Below, in pieces: positions 15,245 to 23,433 of a stretch of DNA of 34,939 bases. Within the stretch, counting starts at the first letter, position 1. Every line of letters starts with the position of its first letter. The DNA comes from an uncultured Pelagibacteraceae bacterium. GTDB taxonomy: Bacteria > Pseudomonadota > Alphaproteobacteria > Pelagibacterales > Pelagibacteraceae. A program made the translations under genes and the position numbers. The stretch spans positions 1 through 34,939 of the forward strand of contig CACLSX010000011.1 in NCBI GenBank assembly GCA_902609705.1. Direction: 5' to 3'. The notes beneath the pieces were generated by a model, which saw only the letters and a list, made by a program, of their open reading frames with translations, did no database searches and was not told where the DNA came from.

Positions 15245-15248
15245 AAAA

Positions 15249-16679
15249 ATGAATAAAGAAAAAAAATTATCAGCCAATAACCCTTCAGGTTTTGTTGATA
15301 GATACGGTAACGAATTAGCATTAAAAGAAAACTTAATTGCTAAAATTGAAGAAAATTTTTTAAAATTTGGTTTTTCTAAGCTAGAAACTCCAAGTTTTGA
15401 AATATCAGAAAATATAGGAAAATTTTTACCAGATGAAGATAGACCAAGCTCAGGTGTATTTGGTTTTCAAGAGGAAAATGATAGTTGGATATCATTGCGT
15501 TATGATTTAACTGCACCATTAGCAAGATACGTGTCTCAAAATTATTTAAATATCTCAAATCCTTTTAAAAGATACCAAATCGGTAATGTATGGCGAAATG
15601 AGAAACCTGGACCTGGAAGATTTAGAGAGTTTACTCAAGCTGATTGTGATATTGTTGGATCTAATAACCCTTTAGCAGATGCTGAAATGTGCAATCTTTT
15701 AGCTGACACTTTATATTTCTGTGGCTTAGAAAAAAATCAATATCAAATTAAGTTGAGTAATAGGAAATTAATACAGGGTCTTATTGAAAATTTAAAAATT
15801 TCAGAAAGCAAACAACAACTTACAGTTTTAAGAGCTATTGATAAACTTGATAGAGTTGGAACTGATGGTGTTAAACAATTGCTTACAACTGGACGTGAAG
15901 ACAAATCTGGTGATAAAACTATTGGAGCAAACCTCTCTGATAATCAAGCTGAGGAAATAGTTAGTTTTATAAATATGAAATCTCTAGATGAAATTAAGTC
16001 AGCCATACCAAATAAATTAGTTGAAGATGGTGTTGATGAATTAAATAAAGTATTAGATGGATTAAATTATTCATCTAATTTTGATCAAATAATTTTTTCT
16101 CCTGAAGTTATTAGAGGACTTGAATATTATGATGGCCCAATATTTGAGGCAAATTTAACATTTAAAGTCAAAAATCAAAAAAACCAAGAGGTGGAGTTTG
16201 GCTCAGTTGGCGGAGGTGGAAGATACAATTCTTTAGTTTCAAGATTTAAAAAAGTAGACTTATCTGCAACAGGAGTTTCCATAGGCCTTGATCGTTTGTT
16301 ATACGCATTAGTTCAGTTAAATAAAATCGAGGTAAAAAATAATTCACCAATAATTATATGTGTTTTAGATCAAAAATATCTCTCTAATTACTATGAATTG
16401 TTATCACAACTTAGAAATCAAAACATAAGATCCGAAGTTTATCTGGGAGACTCTGGTTTGAAATCTCAATTAAAATATGCAGATAAAAGAAGCTCACCAG
16501 CTGTAATTCTTTGTGGAGATGATGAATTTAAAAATAATAAAATTACTATAAAAAAATTAGCCCCAAATTTAGAAGAAACATCAAGAAATTTATCTAGAGA
16601 AGAATGGAAAAAATCTGAAAATACTCAAATTACATTTGATAAGGAGAACCTGATTGATGAAATCAAAAAACTTATCTGA
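15249..16679 (+). CDS. hisS: Histidyl-tRNA synthetase
   Basis: Charges tRNA-His with histidine. A class II synthetase with motif 2 at residues 108-134 (RYQIGNVWRNEKPGPGRFRE and FTQADCD), the histidine-binding RGLEYYDGPIFE at 289-300, motif 3 region GGGGRYNSL at 321-329 and a C-terminal anticodon-binding domain. The ATG at 15249 gives 476 residues; the frame is open further upstream but there it runs through tRNA-His. No Shine-Dalgarno sequence fits between the tRNA and the ATG. The N-terminal NPSGFVDRYGNEL is of the type seen in alphaproteobacterial HisRS. The paralogue hisZ overlaps its end by 23 bases. Confidence 0.95.
   Translation: MNKEKKLSANNPSGFVDRYGNELALKENLIAKIEENFLKFGFSKLETPSFEISENIGKFLPDEDRPSSGVFGFQEENDSWISLRYDLTAPLARYVSQNYLNISNPFKRYQIGNVWRNEKPGPGRFREFTQADCDIVGSNNPLADAEMCNLLADTLYFCGLEKNQYQIKLSNRKLIQGLIENLKISESKQQLTVLRAIDKLDRVGTDGVKQLLTTGREDKSGDKTIGANLSDNQAEEIVSFINMKSLDEIKSAIPNKLVEDGVDELNKVLDGLNYSSNFDQIIFSPEVIRGLEYYDGPIFEANLTFKVKNQKNQEVEFGSVGGGGRYNSLVSRFKKVDLSATGVSIGLDRLLYALVQLNKIEVKNNSPIIICVLDQKYLSNYYELLSQLRNQNIRSEVYLGDSGLKSQLKYADKRSSPAVILCGDDEFKNNKITIKKLAPNLEETSRNLSREEWKKSENTQITFDKENLIDEIKKLI
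16641..16646 (+). promoter_or_regulatory. Shine-Dalgarno sequence for hisZ
   Basis: AAGGAG ten bases before the ATG at 16657, inside the hisS coding end. It supports this ATG over the TTG immediately before it. Confidence 0.6.
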
Positions 16680-17709
16680 AAATATTTTAAAAGTAATTAA
16701 GTCAAACGGATATAAATATATTGATCTTGATACAGTTATTGACACCAATTTAATATTGGAAAGGTCAGGAGAAAATTTCAAAAGATTTATATTTTCTTTT
16801 AATGATCAATTAGGAAATGAAATTTGTTTAAGACCTGATTTAACTATTGCATCTTGTGTGAGATATTTGAATCAAAATAAGAAAACTAGTGAAAAAATTT
16901 TCTATAGTGGTCAAGCATTTAGGAAAGGATTAAATAAAAAAGACTCTGTTATCAGAAATCAAATTGGATTTGAAATATTTGGATCTTTTGCTGAAAAAAA
17001 AGATGATAAAAAAATAATTGAAACTTCACTTAAAGCATTATCAAAAATTAAATATAAAAGCGGAAATTTAGTAATAGGTAACATAGAAATTTTTAGGCTT
17101 TTGTTAGATAAATTGGATTGCCCAGCAAGATGGAAATTAAGATTACAACGTCATTTTTGGAGAGAAAGATATTTTAATGATTTATTAAAAAGATTGGAGA
17201 CCAACTCTGATATCGACCCAACAATTGTCGAAATAGATAAAAAAAAATATTCTAAAATGATTAATGGAAGTCAAAAAAAAGAAGTTGCCGGAAGATCAAT
17301 AGAAGAAATATTATCAAGATTTGATAGTAAAATTAAAGATCCAAGAAGAACAAAAAAAGGTAGTAATGTTGTAAAAATTTTAAAAGAGTACTTAAAAATT
17401 GAATGTCCTATTAATCAAGCATCAAAAAAGTTAAATTTATTTTTTAAAAAAAATAAAATTAATCTTAGAGTTCAGGATGATTATTTCCCAATAACTAAAA
17501 ATAAAATTAATAAATTAAATGTTAGATTTAATTCTTCTTTTGGAAGACATCTCGAATATTATACTGGTTTGGTATTTAAAATCGATATTAAATCAAAGTC
17601 TGAGAAGTTAAATATTAGAGGTGGTAGATACGATTCTTTAATTAAAGATCTTGGCTTTAAAAAAAATATACCAGCTGTTGGAGCAGCTATTAACCTAGAG
17701 AAATTATGA
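16657..17709 (+). CDS. hisZ: ATP phosphoribosyltransferase regulatory subunit
   Basis: A catalytically inactive paralogue of histidyl-tRNA synthetase that partners short-form HisG and makes it sensitive to histidine. It keeps the synthetase fold (LRPDLTI at residues 58-64, GQAFRKG, YYTGLVF, GGRYDSL near the end) but lacks the C-terminal anticodon domain; the length is 350. It directly follows hisS, overlapping by 23 bases, and its stop overlaps the hisG start by four bases, so parent enzyme, regulatory paralogue and partner are made together. The presence of a short HisG next door confirms the assignment. Confidence 0.92.
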   Translation: MKSKNLSENILKVIKSNGYKYIDLDTVIDTNLILERSGENFKRFIFSFNDQLGNEICLRPDLTIASCVRYLNQNKKTSEKIFYSGQAFRKGLNKKDSVIRNQIGFEIFGSFAEKKDDKKIIETSLKALSKIKYKSGNLVIGNIEIFRLLLDKLDCPARWKLRLQRHFWRERYFNDLLKRLETNSDIDPTIVEIDKKKYSKMINGSQKKEVAGRSIEEILSRFDSKIKDPRRTKKGSNVVKILKEYLKIECPINQASKKLNLFFKKNKINLRVQDDYFPITKNKINKLNVRFNSSFGRHLEYYTGLVFKIDIKSKSEKLNIRGGRYDSLIKDLGFKKNIPAVGAAINLEKL

Positions 17710-18389
17710 GTAATAGTATCTTAAAAATTGGAATTCCAAGTAAGGGACGTTTACGATCAGGAGTTTTAAATATTTTTAAAAGAAAAAAATTAAAAATTCT
17801 TTCTGAAAGAGGTGAGAGAGACTTATTTGGATTTATTAGAGGAGAAAAAAATATTATTATTAATTATCTGCATGCTAGAGAAATAATAGAACGTCTTGCG
17901 GATGGATCTCTAGATATTGGCTTTTCTGGATATGATTTATTAATGGAAAGCGAAATTAACATTCAAAAAAAAGTGATTGTAAAAAAAAAGTACGATTTTG
18001 GAGAAGCTACATTAGTAGTTGCAATCCCAGATGATTGGATAGATGTACAGACAATGCCTGATCTTGAAGAAATAGCTTTTGAATTTAAAGAAAAAAAAAG
18101 AAATAGATTACGTATAGCTACAAAATACCCAAATTTAACAAGAGATTTTATGTTCTCCAGAGGAGTTACTCAATTTAAATTGGTGAAGAGCCTTGGTGCA
18201 ACAGAAATATATCCATTTACTGGATCATCTGAGATAATAACCGATATAACTTCAACAGGAGCAACTTTAAAAGCTAATAAATTAAGGATATTAAAAGATG
18301 GAATGATTCTTAATTCTCAGGCTTGTTTAATGACATCAAAAAAAAGTAGAGAGATAAAAAGTCTTAAAAGAGTTTTAAATAAACTTTAA
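17706..18389 (+). CDS. hisG: ATP phosphoribosyltransferase, short form
   Basis: Catalyses the first, committed step of histidine synthesis: ATP plus PRPP to phosphoribosyl-ATP. At 227 residues it is the short form that lacks the C-terminal regulatory domain and needs HisZ. Motifs include GIPSKGRLR near the N-terminus, DIGFSGYDLL, RIATKYPNLTRDF and the PRPP-binding loop ITDITSTGATLKAN. Four-base overlap with hisZ. It is the last gene of the tRNA-His-hisS-hisZ-hisG group; rmuC follows after 30 bases. Confidence 0.95.
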   Translation: MSNSILKIGIPSKGRLRSGVLNIFKRKKLKILSERGERDLFGFIRGEKNIIINYLHAREIIERLADGSLDIGFSGYDLLMESEINIQKKVIVKKKYDFGEATLVVAIPDDWIDVQTMPDLEEIAFEFKEKKRNRLRIATKYPNLTRDFMFSRGVTQFKLVKSLGATEIYPFTGSSEIITDITSTGATLKANKLRILKDGMILNSQACLMTSKKSREIKSLKRVLNKL

Positions 18390-18419
18390 ATATCATTAAG
18401 TAAGTGTAACATACGAATC

Positions 18420-19517
18420 ATGGATACAATTTTAATTATTATTTTAGCTTTAATATTAATTGCTACTTCGGCTATCCTTTATTTAAATATTAACTCGAAT
18501 GTAATAAAAGAAGATACAAATAAAGAAGCTGACGAAATTGCAAAATTAAATGCAGAAATAGTTAAATTAAAAGATAGTTTAAATACTACTATTAATTCTT
18601 CTTTAAATTCCATGTCTACGTCATTTAATAATCTTTCAACTGGCGTTACAAAAGACATGACAGCAGCTCTGACAAAAGTTGATGAAAAAGTTGCAGCTTT
18701 TAATTCCCAAGTTGAAAATTTAAACGAAAGTCAAAAAGGTATTAATAAAATCTTAGCTGGAGTTAAAAAGTATGGAACTTTAGCAGAGTTCAGTCTGGGC
18801 TCGCTCATTAAGGATTTACTGCCTTCTTCGCAATACCTTTCAAATGTTAAAATGAAGGAGGAAACTAGTGAAAACGTTGAATTTGCAATTAAACTACAAG
18901 AAGGTGTATTGGTTCCGGTTGATAGCCATTTTCCTGTAGAGAGATTTAAAGCTATTCAAGATGCTCATCAAGAGGACAATAAAAAAGCTATTGCGGATGC
19001 AAGAACTAAACTTGCAAAAGCTTTCAAAGAAAAAGCCAAAAGTGTAAATGAAAAATATATTGTTCCACCTAAAACTACTGATTTTGCAATTGTATATGCG
19101 CCAACTGAGAGTTTGTTTTTAGAGATAGCTAATTACCAAGACCCAAATACTAAGGAATTATTGATCCAAGAATTAATGAAAAAATATAAAGTAACTGTTA
19201 TGGGGCCAAATAATTTATCTGGGTATTTACAATCATTACACATGGGTTTTCAAACATTAAAAGTTCAAAAACATGCAACAGAAATTTACGATCATTTAAA
19301 AACAATAAGCACAAGATTTACAAAACATTTTGATGGAATTGTTAATCTCAGAAAAAAATTAGAAGAGGCAATGACAGCTGTTGATAAATTTGGAACGGAT
19401 GCAAGATCTATTAAAAGAACATTAGAAAATATAAAAGATCCAGAGCAAATTGAAAAGGCTATTGAAACAGAAAATGTCGAAAAATTTGAAGATATTCCAA
19501 GACAAGCAAAAAATTAA
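18420..19517 (+). CDS. rmuC: DNA recombination protein RmuC
   Basis: A membrane-anchored protein with a predicted nuclease-like core that limits DNA inversions at short repeats in E. coli. An N-terminal membrane segment (about residues 4-23) is followed by a heptad-like coiled coil (about 35-115) and then the conserved RmuC domain, with SLGSLIKDLLP, VPVDSHFPVERF, YIVPPKTTDFAIVYAPTE, VTVMGPNNLSGYLQSL and a C-terminal helical end. The length of 365 is slightly short for the family. It heads a same-strand run of three DNA-processing genes with a RecB-family nuclease and exonuclease I. Confidence 0.92.
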   Translation: MDTILIIILALILIATSAILYLNINSNVIKEDTNKEADEIAKLNAEIVKLKDSLNTTINSSLNSMSTSFNNLSTGVTKDMTAALTKVDEKVAAFNSQVENLNESQKGINKILAGVKKYGTLAEFSLGSLIKDLLPSSQYLSNVKMKEETSENVEFAIKLQEGVLVPVDSHFPVERFKAIQDAHQEDNKKAIADARTKLAKAFKEKAKSVNEKYIVPPKTTDFAIVYAPTESLFLEIANYQDPNTKELLIQELMKKYKVTVMGPNNLSGYLQSLHMGFQTLKVQKHATEIYDHLKTISTRFTKHFDGIVNLRKKLEEAMTAVDKFGTDARSIKRTLENIKDPEQIEKAIETENVEKFEDIPRQAKN

Positions 19518-19541
19518 TTTAATTCTAAAACAAAAAATATA

Positions 19542-20228
19542 ATGAAGTGGAATAATAAATTTAATTATCCCAAGTCTTCAAGATCAATTGAAGATGGATA
19601 CAGAAAATATTTATTAGGAGAGAGTAAACTACCAAGTGTCACCACAATTTTAGGCGCCACAAAATCAGAAGAAGAGAAGGCCGCTCTTGCAAATTGGAAA
19701 GAGAGAGTAGGAATTAAGGAAGCAAATAGAATTAAAACTGAAGCTTCATCAAGGGGTACTTCTATGCACTCTTATATTGAGGACTACTTAAGAGGGAGAA
19801 TTAATGAGAGTTTTTTTGAGAGTAATGAGCAATACAAAAATATGGCTAAAGAAATTATTCAAAAAGGAATTACTGGAAGACTTAATGAAGTATATGGCAT
19901 GGAAGAAACATTATACTATCCAGATCAATATGCTGGTACAGCTGATATGATAGCAGTTTATGAGGGTAGAGATGTTATTGTGGATTTTAAACAAGCTAAT
20001 AAACCAAAAAAAACAGATTATATACAAGACTACTTCTTACAATTAGGAGCTTATACCTTAGCTCATGATGTTGTTCACAGAACAAAGATGAAAGCAGGGA
20101 TAATATTATTATGCACTAAAGACATTTTATTCCAAGAATTTAAAATTGAGGGAGCTGAATTAGAAATGTATCAAAATTTATTTTTAGGAAGGGTTAAAAA
20201 GTTTTACGAGTTGAATAATATATCTTGA
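19542..20228 (+). CDS. PD-(D/E)XK (RecB/MGME1-like) exonuclease
   Basis: A 228-residue nuclease with the full set of RecB-family residues: SVTTILGATKS at residues 32-42, RGTSMHSYIE at 71-80 with His76, GTAD at 132-135 with Asp135, VDFK at 147-150 with Asp148 and Lys150, and QLGAY at 167-171. This arrangement resembles mitochondrial MGME1 and phage-encoded single-strand exonucleases more than CRISPR Cas4, since no iron-sulphur cysteines are present. It starts 24 bases after rmuC and precedes sbcB. Likely role: trimming single-stranded DNA ends in repair or recombination; a phage origin is conceivable. Confidence 0.82.
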   Translation: MKWNNKFNYPKSSRSIEDGYRKYLLGESKLPSVTTILGATKSEEEKAALANWKERVGIKEANRIKTEASSRGTSMHSYIEDYLRGRINESFFESNEQYKNMAKEIIQKGITGRLNEVYGMEETLYYPDQYAGTADMIAVYEGRDVIVDFKQANKPKKTDYIQDYFLQLGAYTLAHDVVHRTKMKAGIILLCTKDILFQEFKIEGAELEMYQNLFLGRVKKFYELNNIS

Positions 20229-20350
20229 CTTTGTTTAGCATATCCATAAAAGAGTTATTAACGCCGGAGCTAATCGTTTATATGCTAATGGTTAAGTCTT
20301 TAAAAAACTTTCCAAAATCCATTAAATATTAGCTAGTTTAAGAATAAATT
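20229..20350. promoter_or_regulatory. Upstream region of sbcB with TTAGC/GCTAA repeats
   Basis: A 122-base gap. TTAGCATAT (20235-20243) and ATATGCTAA (20280-20288) form a nine-base perfect inverted repeat; GCTAATCGTT (20269) and GCTAATGGTT (20284) are direct copies 15 bases apart; another TTAGC lies at 20329. The spacing could suit an operator or an RNA hairpin. I see no clear -35/-10 pair. Confidence 0.4.
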
Positions 20351-21784
20351 ATGAATTTAGCGATTTGGGATATAGAATCATCTAGTGCAAGCACAGATTT
20401 CGGAAGTATTATTGAAATAGGCGGTATTTTAGTTGACGAGAATTTTAGAGAAAAAGACAGATTTAATTTAAGGTGTAGTTTACCTGAAGGAGAGGTCTTT
20501 CAGGCAATGGCACTTATTGTAAATAAGACATCAATAAAACAATTAACTCAAACTAATCTTTCTCATTATCAAATGTTAGGAGAAGTTGAGAAAATATTTA
20601 AAAAGTGGAGTCCAGCAGTGTTTCTTGGTTGGTCTAATATTGGATTTGATGATGAAATGATAAGAAAAGAGTTTTTTAAAGGGATTAGATATCCATATTT
20701 AACGAACTCAGCTCCAAATAAAAGACATGATGGTATTAATATTGCTCGTGCAGCTTATGCAATTGATCCTTCAATTTTAGAAGTAGAATTTAATGAAAAA
20801 AATAATGCAGTGTTTAAATTAGAGTCATTAGCAAGAATGCAAGGTATTGACTCAACAGATGCCCATAGTGCTTTAAGCGATAGTATTATGACTGCTAAAG
20901 TTTTAAATATTGTCAAAAAAAAACAGCCAGAGACTTGGGAGTCTTTTTTTAAAACTGCAAATAAATCAGACACTGAAACTATAATTAAAAAAGGGGAAAT
21001 TATTACCTTAAATGAATATTATTATGGTAAATCTAGACTTCATCTAGTTGCTCCTCTTCATCAAAAATATTGTATGCATCCAATATATGCGGGTTGGTAT
21101 TATGCATTCGACTTAAGGATTGATATAGAACCTTTATTAAATTTATCGATAAATGAGCTGAAAGTTGAAATGAAAAAGTCTCCTAAATTTTTAAGAACTA
21201 TCAGATCTAACAAGGCTCCAATTATTGTAGATGCAAAATTTGGTATGCAAGCAGAACCTTATAGCGCCATGGATAAATCTTTAATTAATAAACGGGCAGA
21301 TATTGTTAAAAATAATGAGAAATTTTCTCAAAATATACTTCATGCATTAAGAGAAGTAGCTGAAGAAAAAGAACAGTCTAAAACACAAGAAGATATATAT
21401 GCTGAAGAAAGTATTTATAATAAATTTACATCAAATAAAGATACTGCCTTATTTCCTGCTTGGCATGAAGCATCGTGGAAAGATAAACTTAAATTATTAG
21501 ATAAATTTGATGATGATCGTTTAGTAGGTTTTGGAAAAAAAATCATATATCAAGAGGCACCCGAAGTTCTACCCGAGAGCATGCTTAAAACAATAAAACG
21601 AGAAATTGCAAAGCGAATTTTGAGTGAAAAGAAAGAAAAATGGTGGACAATTCCAACGCTCTACACAGAAATTGATACTCTGAGAGAAAAATATACTAAT
21701 GAGAATGATAACGAAAAACTATCACTATTAGACGAGTTTAATGAATATGCAATGTCAATAGAGAAAAAGTATGAAAATGTTTAA
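20351..21784 (+). CDS. sbcB: Exodeoxyribonuclease I
   Basis: A processive 3'-to-5' single-strand DNA exonuclease. The DEDDh catalytic set is visible: DIES at residues 7-10 (Asp7, Glu9), the GWSNIGFDDEMIRKEFF motif, and AHSALSDSIMTAK with the catalytic His and last Asp. HDGINIARAAYAIDP and the C-terminal SH3-like and helical regions of the ExoI family follow, with PAWHEASWKDKLKLL and LDEFNEYAMSIEKKY. The length of 477 matches E. coli ExoI. It follows rmuC and the RecB-like nuclease on the same strand after a 122-base gap that may hold its own promoter. Confidence 0.93.
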   Translation: MNLAIWDIESSSASTDFGSIIEIGGILVDENFREKDRFNLRCSLPEGEVFQAMALIVNKTSIKQLTQTNLSHYQMLGEVEKIFKKWSPAVFLGWSNIGFDDEMIRKEFFKGIRYPYLTNSAPNKRHDGINIARAAYAIDPSILEVEFNEKNNAVFKLESLARMQGIDSTDAHSALSDSIMTAKVLNIVKKKQPETWESFFKTANKSDTETIIKKGEIITLNEYYYGKSRLHLVAPLHQKYCMHPIYAGWYYAFDLRIDIEPLLNLSINELKVEMKKSPKFLRTIRSNKAPIIVDAKFGMQAEPYSAMDKSLINKRADIVKNNEKFSQNILHALREVAEEKEQSKTQEDIYAEESIYNKFTSNKDTALFPAWHEASWKDKLKLLDKFDDDRLVGFGKKIIYQEAPEVLPESMLKTIKREIAKRILSEKKEKWWTIPTLYTEIDTLREKYTNENDNEKLSLLDEFNEYAMSIEKKYENV

Positions 21785-21816
21785 TGTGGATAATTTTAAC
21801 ATTTCTCTTTTAACTA

Positions 21817-21844
21817 TTGATAAAAAAATTTTTATTTATATATA
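21817..21844 (+). promoter_or_regulatory. Candidate trxA promoter (TTGATA-N16-TATATA)
   Basis: TTGATA at 21817-21822 and TATATA at 21839-21844, 16 bases apart, in the 66-base sbcB-trxA gap. The distance to the ATG (21851) would make the transcript nearly leaderless, and no Shine-Dalgarno sequence is seen. Base composition makes a chance match possible. Confidence 0.35.
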
Positions 21845-21850
21845 AAGCTA

Positions 21851-22171
21851 ATGGCAACATTAAAAGTTACAGACGAAATATTTGAAGAACAAGTTTTAAA
21901 AAACGATAAACCTGTTTTAGTAGATTTTTGGGCCGAATGGTGTGGGCCATGTAAAATGGTTGGACCAATTTTAGAGGAAATTTCAGAGGAGATGGCAAAT
22001 GACATTGTCATTGCAAAACATGACATAGACTCAGAGCCTAACATGCCTACTAAGTATGGTGTTCGTGGAATTCCTACAATGCTTTTATTTAAAGGTGGTG
22101 AATTAAAAGCAACCAAAGTTGGAGCCACTCCAAAAAGTGACATTGTGGCTTTTATAAAAGAAAATATTTAA
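21851..22171 (+). CDS. trxA: Thioredoxin
   Basis: A general disulphide reductase of the cytoplasm, reduced by thioredoxin reductase and feeding ribonucleotide reductase and other enzymes. The 106-residue protein carries the redox motif WCGPC at residues 30-34 within VDFWAEWCGPCKMVGPI, the cis-proline segment GIPTM and the C-terminal GGEL. No signal peptide. It converges on folC with a four-base overlap of the two stop regions, so the two transcripts must overlap. Confidence 0.97.
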   Translation: MATLKVTDEIFEEQVLKNDKPVLVDFWAEWCGPCKMVGPILEEISEEMANDIVIAKHDIDSEPNMPTKYGVRGIPTMLLFKGGELKATKVGATPKSDIVAFIKENI

Positions 22172-23433
22172 TTCTTATTAAGTAATTCTCCAGCAAGATA
22201 TAAAGACCCAGTTATGATTATCAAATCATCTTTTTCTCGATTTAGGGACAAAAGAGCTTCTTCAATAGATTTTCTGTAAGTAATATTAGGATATTTATTT
22301 AATTTTTCCTTCAACTCTATCCCTTTCATAGCATTCGGTTGGTTAGGAATATCAATTGTGGTTATGGATGATATATTATTAAATTTGCTCAAATATTCTA
22401 TGTGATCTTTATTAGACATCATTCCAAGAATTAAATGCTTTTTATAATCAAGAGTGTTTAAATATTCATTAAGAGCTTTTGCACCTAAAGGATTATGTGA
22501 GCCGTCTAAATATAATCTATTATCCTTACAAATATTTTTAAGCTTTCCAGATTTAATTTCTTGAAGTCTTGCAATACTCTTAATCTTAGTAATACCTTCT
22601 TTAATATTTTCATCTTTTACTTCTAGTTGTAAATTTCTTACTGTAGCAATTGCTGTCGCACAATTGTCAATTTGAAAATTACCTAGTAGGTTTGGTTTTG
22701 GTAATTTTAAACCACCATATTCATCCTCATAATAAATAAAACCATTCTCACTTAATGAGTAATTAAAATCATCTTTATAAATGATTTTTTTTGATTGATT
22801 ATTATTAATTGTTTTTTTTATTAAATTTAAGGTTTCACCCGAGCTTTGTTTGCTAACTACAATACTAGAATTTAATAGGGATGAGGTTTTTTCATAAACA
22901 ATTTTTTCAATATTTTGCTCATTTTTTGGTAACCAGTCTAAATGATCTAAACCTATTGAAGTAACAATACTAGATAAATTATTATCAATAATATTTGTTG
23001 CATCAAATCTATGAAACAGACCACTTTCTATAATATTTATTTTGTCTTTGAATTTACTTGCATGATAAAAAAATGCTGCAGTTAATATTTCGAAGTAAGT
23101 TATTTGTTCTCCATTATTAACATTTTCAACTTCTATTAATAACTTAGACAAGTTATCGTCAGATATTTCTTCGTCATTAAAAATAAATCTCTCATTAATT
23201 TTTTGAATATGTGGACTAGTATAAATATTACAATCTATATTAGCTGTTTTTAAAATTGATCTTAATGCCTGTATAGTTGAATACTTTCCATTTGTTCCAA
23301 CTACAGATATGTAATTTAATTTTTTTTGAGGATCGCCTAATTTTTTACAAAGATTTTTAACTCTATCTAGACTTAGGTCAATTTCTTTAGGATGCAGCTT
23401 TTGCAAGCGGTTCAATATTGTCTGAAGTTTCAT
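22168..23433 (-). CDS. folC: Bifunctional folylpolyglutamate/dihydrofolate synthase
   Basis: Adds glutamate to dihydropteroate and to folates. The N-terminal LHPKEIDLSLDRVKNLCKKL and ATP loop GTNGKYS near residues 47-53, YTSPHIQKINERF, SIGLDHLDWL and the C-terminal DGSHNPLGA and TGSLYLAGE are FolC landmarks. In the loop the usual GTNGKGS has Tyr in place of the second Gly. The length of 421 is typical. The ATG lies inside the accD coding end (47-base overlap), but the conserved N-terminus requires this start. The accD-folC pairing is common in proteobacteria. Confidence 0.93.
   Translation of the reverse strand: MKLQTILNRLQKLHPKEIDLSLDRVKNLCKKLGDPQKKLNYISVVGTNGKYSTIQALRSILKTANIDCNIYTSPHIQKINERFIFNDEEISDDNLSKLLIEVENVNNGEQITYFEILTAAFFYHASKFKDKINIIESGLFHRFDATNIIDNNLSSIVTSIGLDHLDWLPKNEQNIEKIVYEKTSSLLNSSIVVSKQSSGETLNLIKKTINNNQSKKIIYKDDFNYSLSENGFIYYEDEYGGLKLPKPNLLGNFQIDNCATAIATVRNLQLEVKDENIKEGITKIKSIARLQEIKSGKLKNICKDNRLYLDGSHNPLGAKALNEYLNTLDYKKHLILGMMSNKDHIEYLSKFNNISSITTIDIPNQPNAMKGIELKEKLNKYPNITYRKSIEEALLSLNREKDDLIIITGSLYLAGELLNKN

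Noticed and set aside
15183..15248. Upstream extension of the hisS frame to a GTG/ATG-like start at 15183
   Set aside because: This part lies wholly within the tRNA-His gene, and the conserved HisRS N-terminus begins just after the ATG at 15249.
16654..16656. TTG start for hisZ
   Set aside because: The next codon is ATG and is preceded by AAGGAG at a usable distance.
19542..20228. Possible Cas4 or CRISPR association of the RecB-family nuclease
   Set aside because: No Cys cluster for an iron-sulphur centre, and no CRISPR repeats or other cas genes in the window.
21832..22143. 103-codon open frame antisense to trxA
   Set aside because: It mirrors the thioredoxin coding sequence exactly; trxA has its full family signature.
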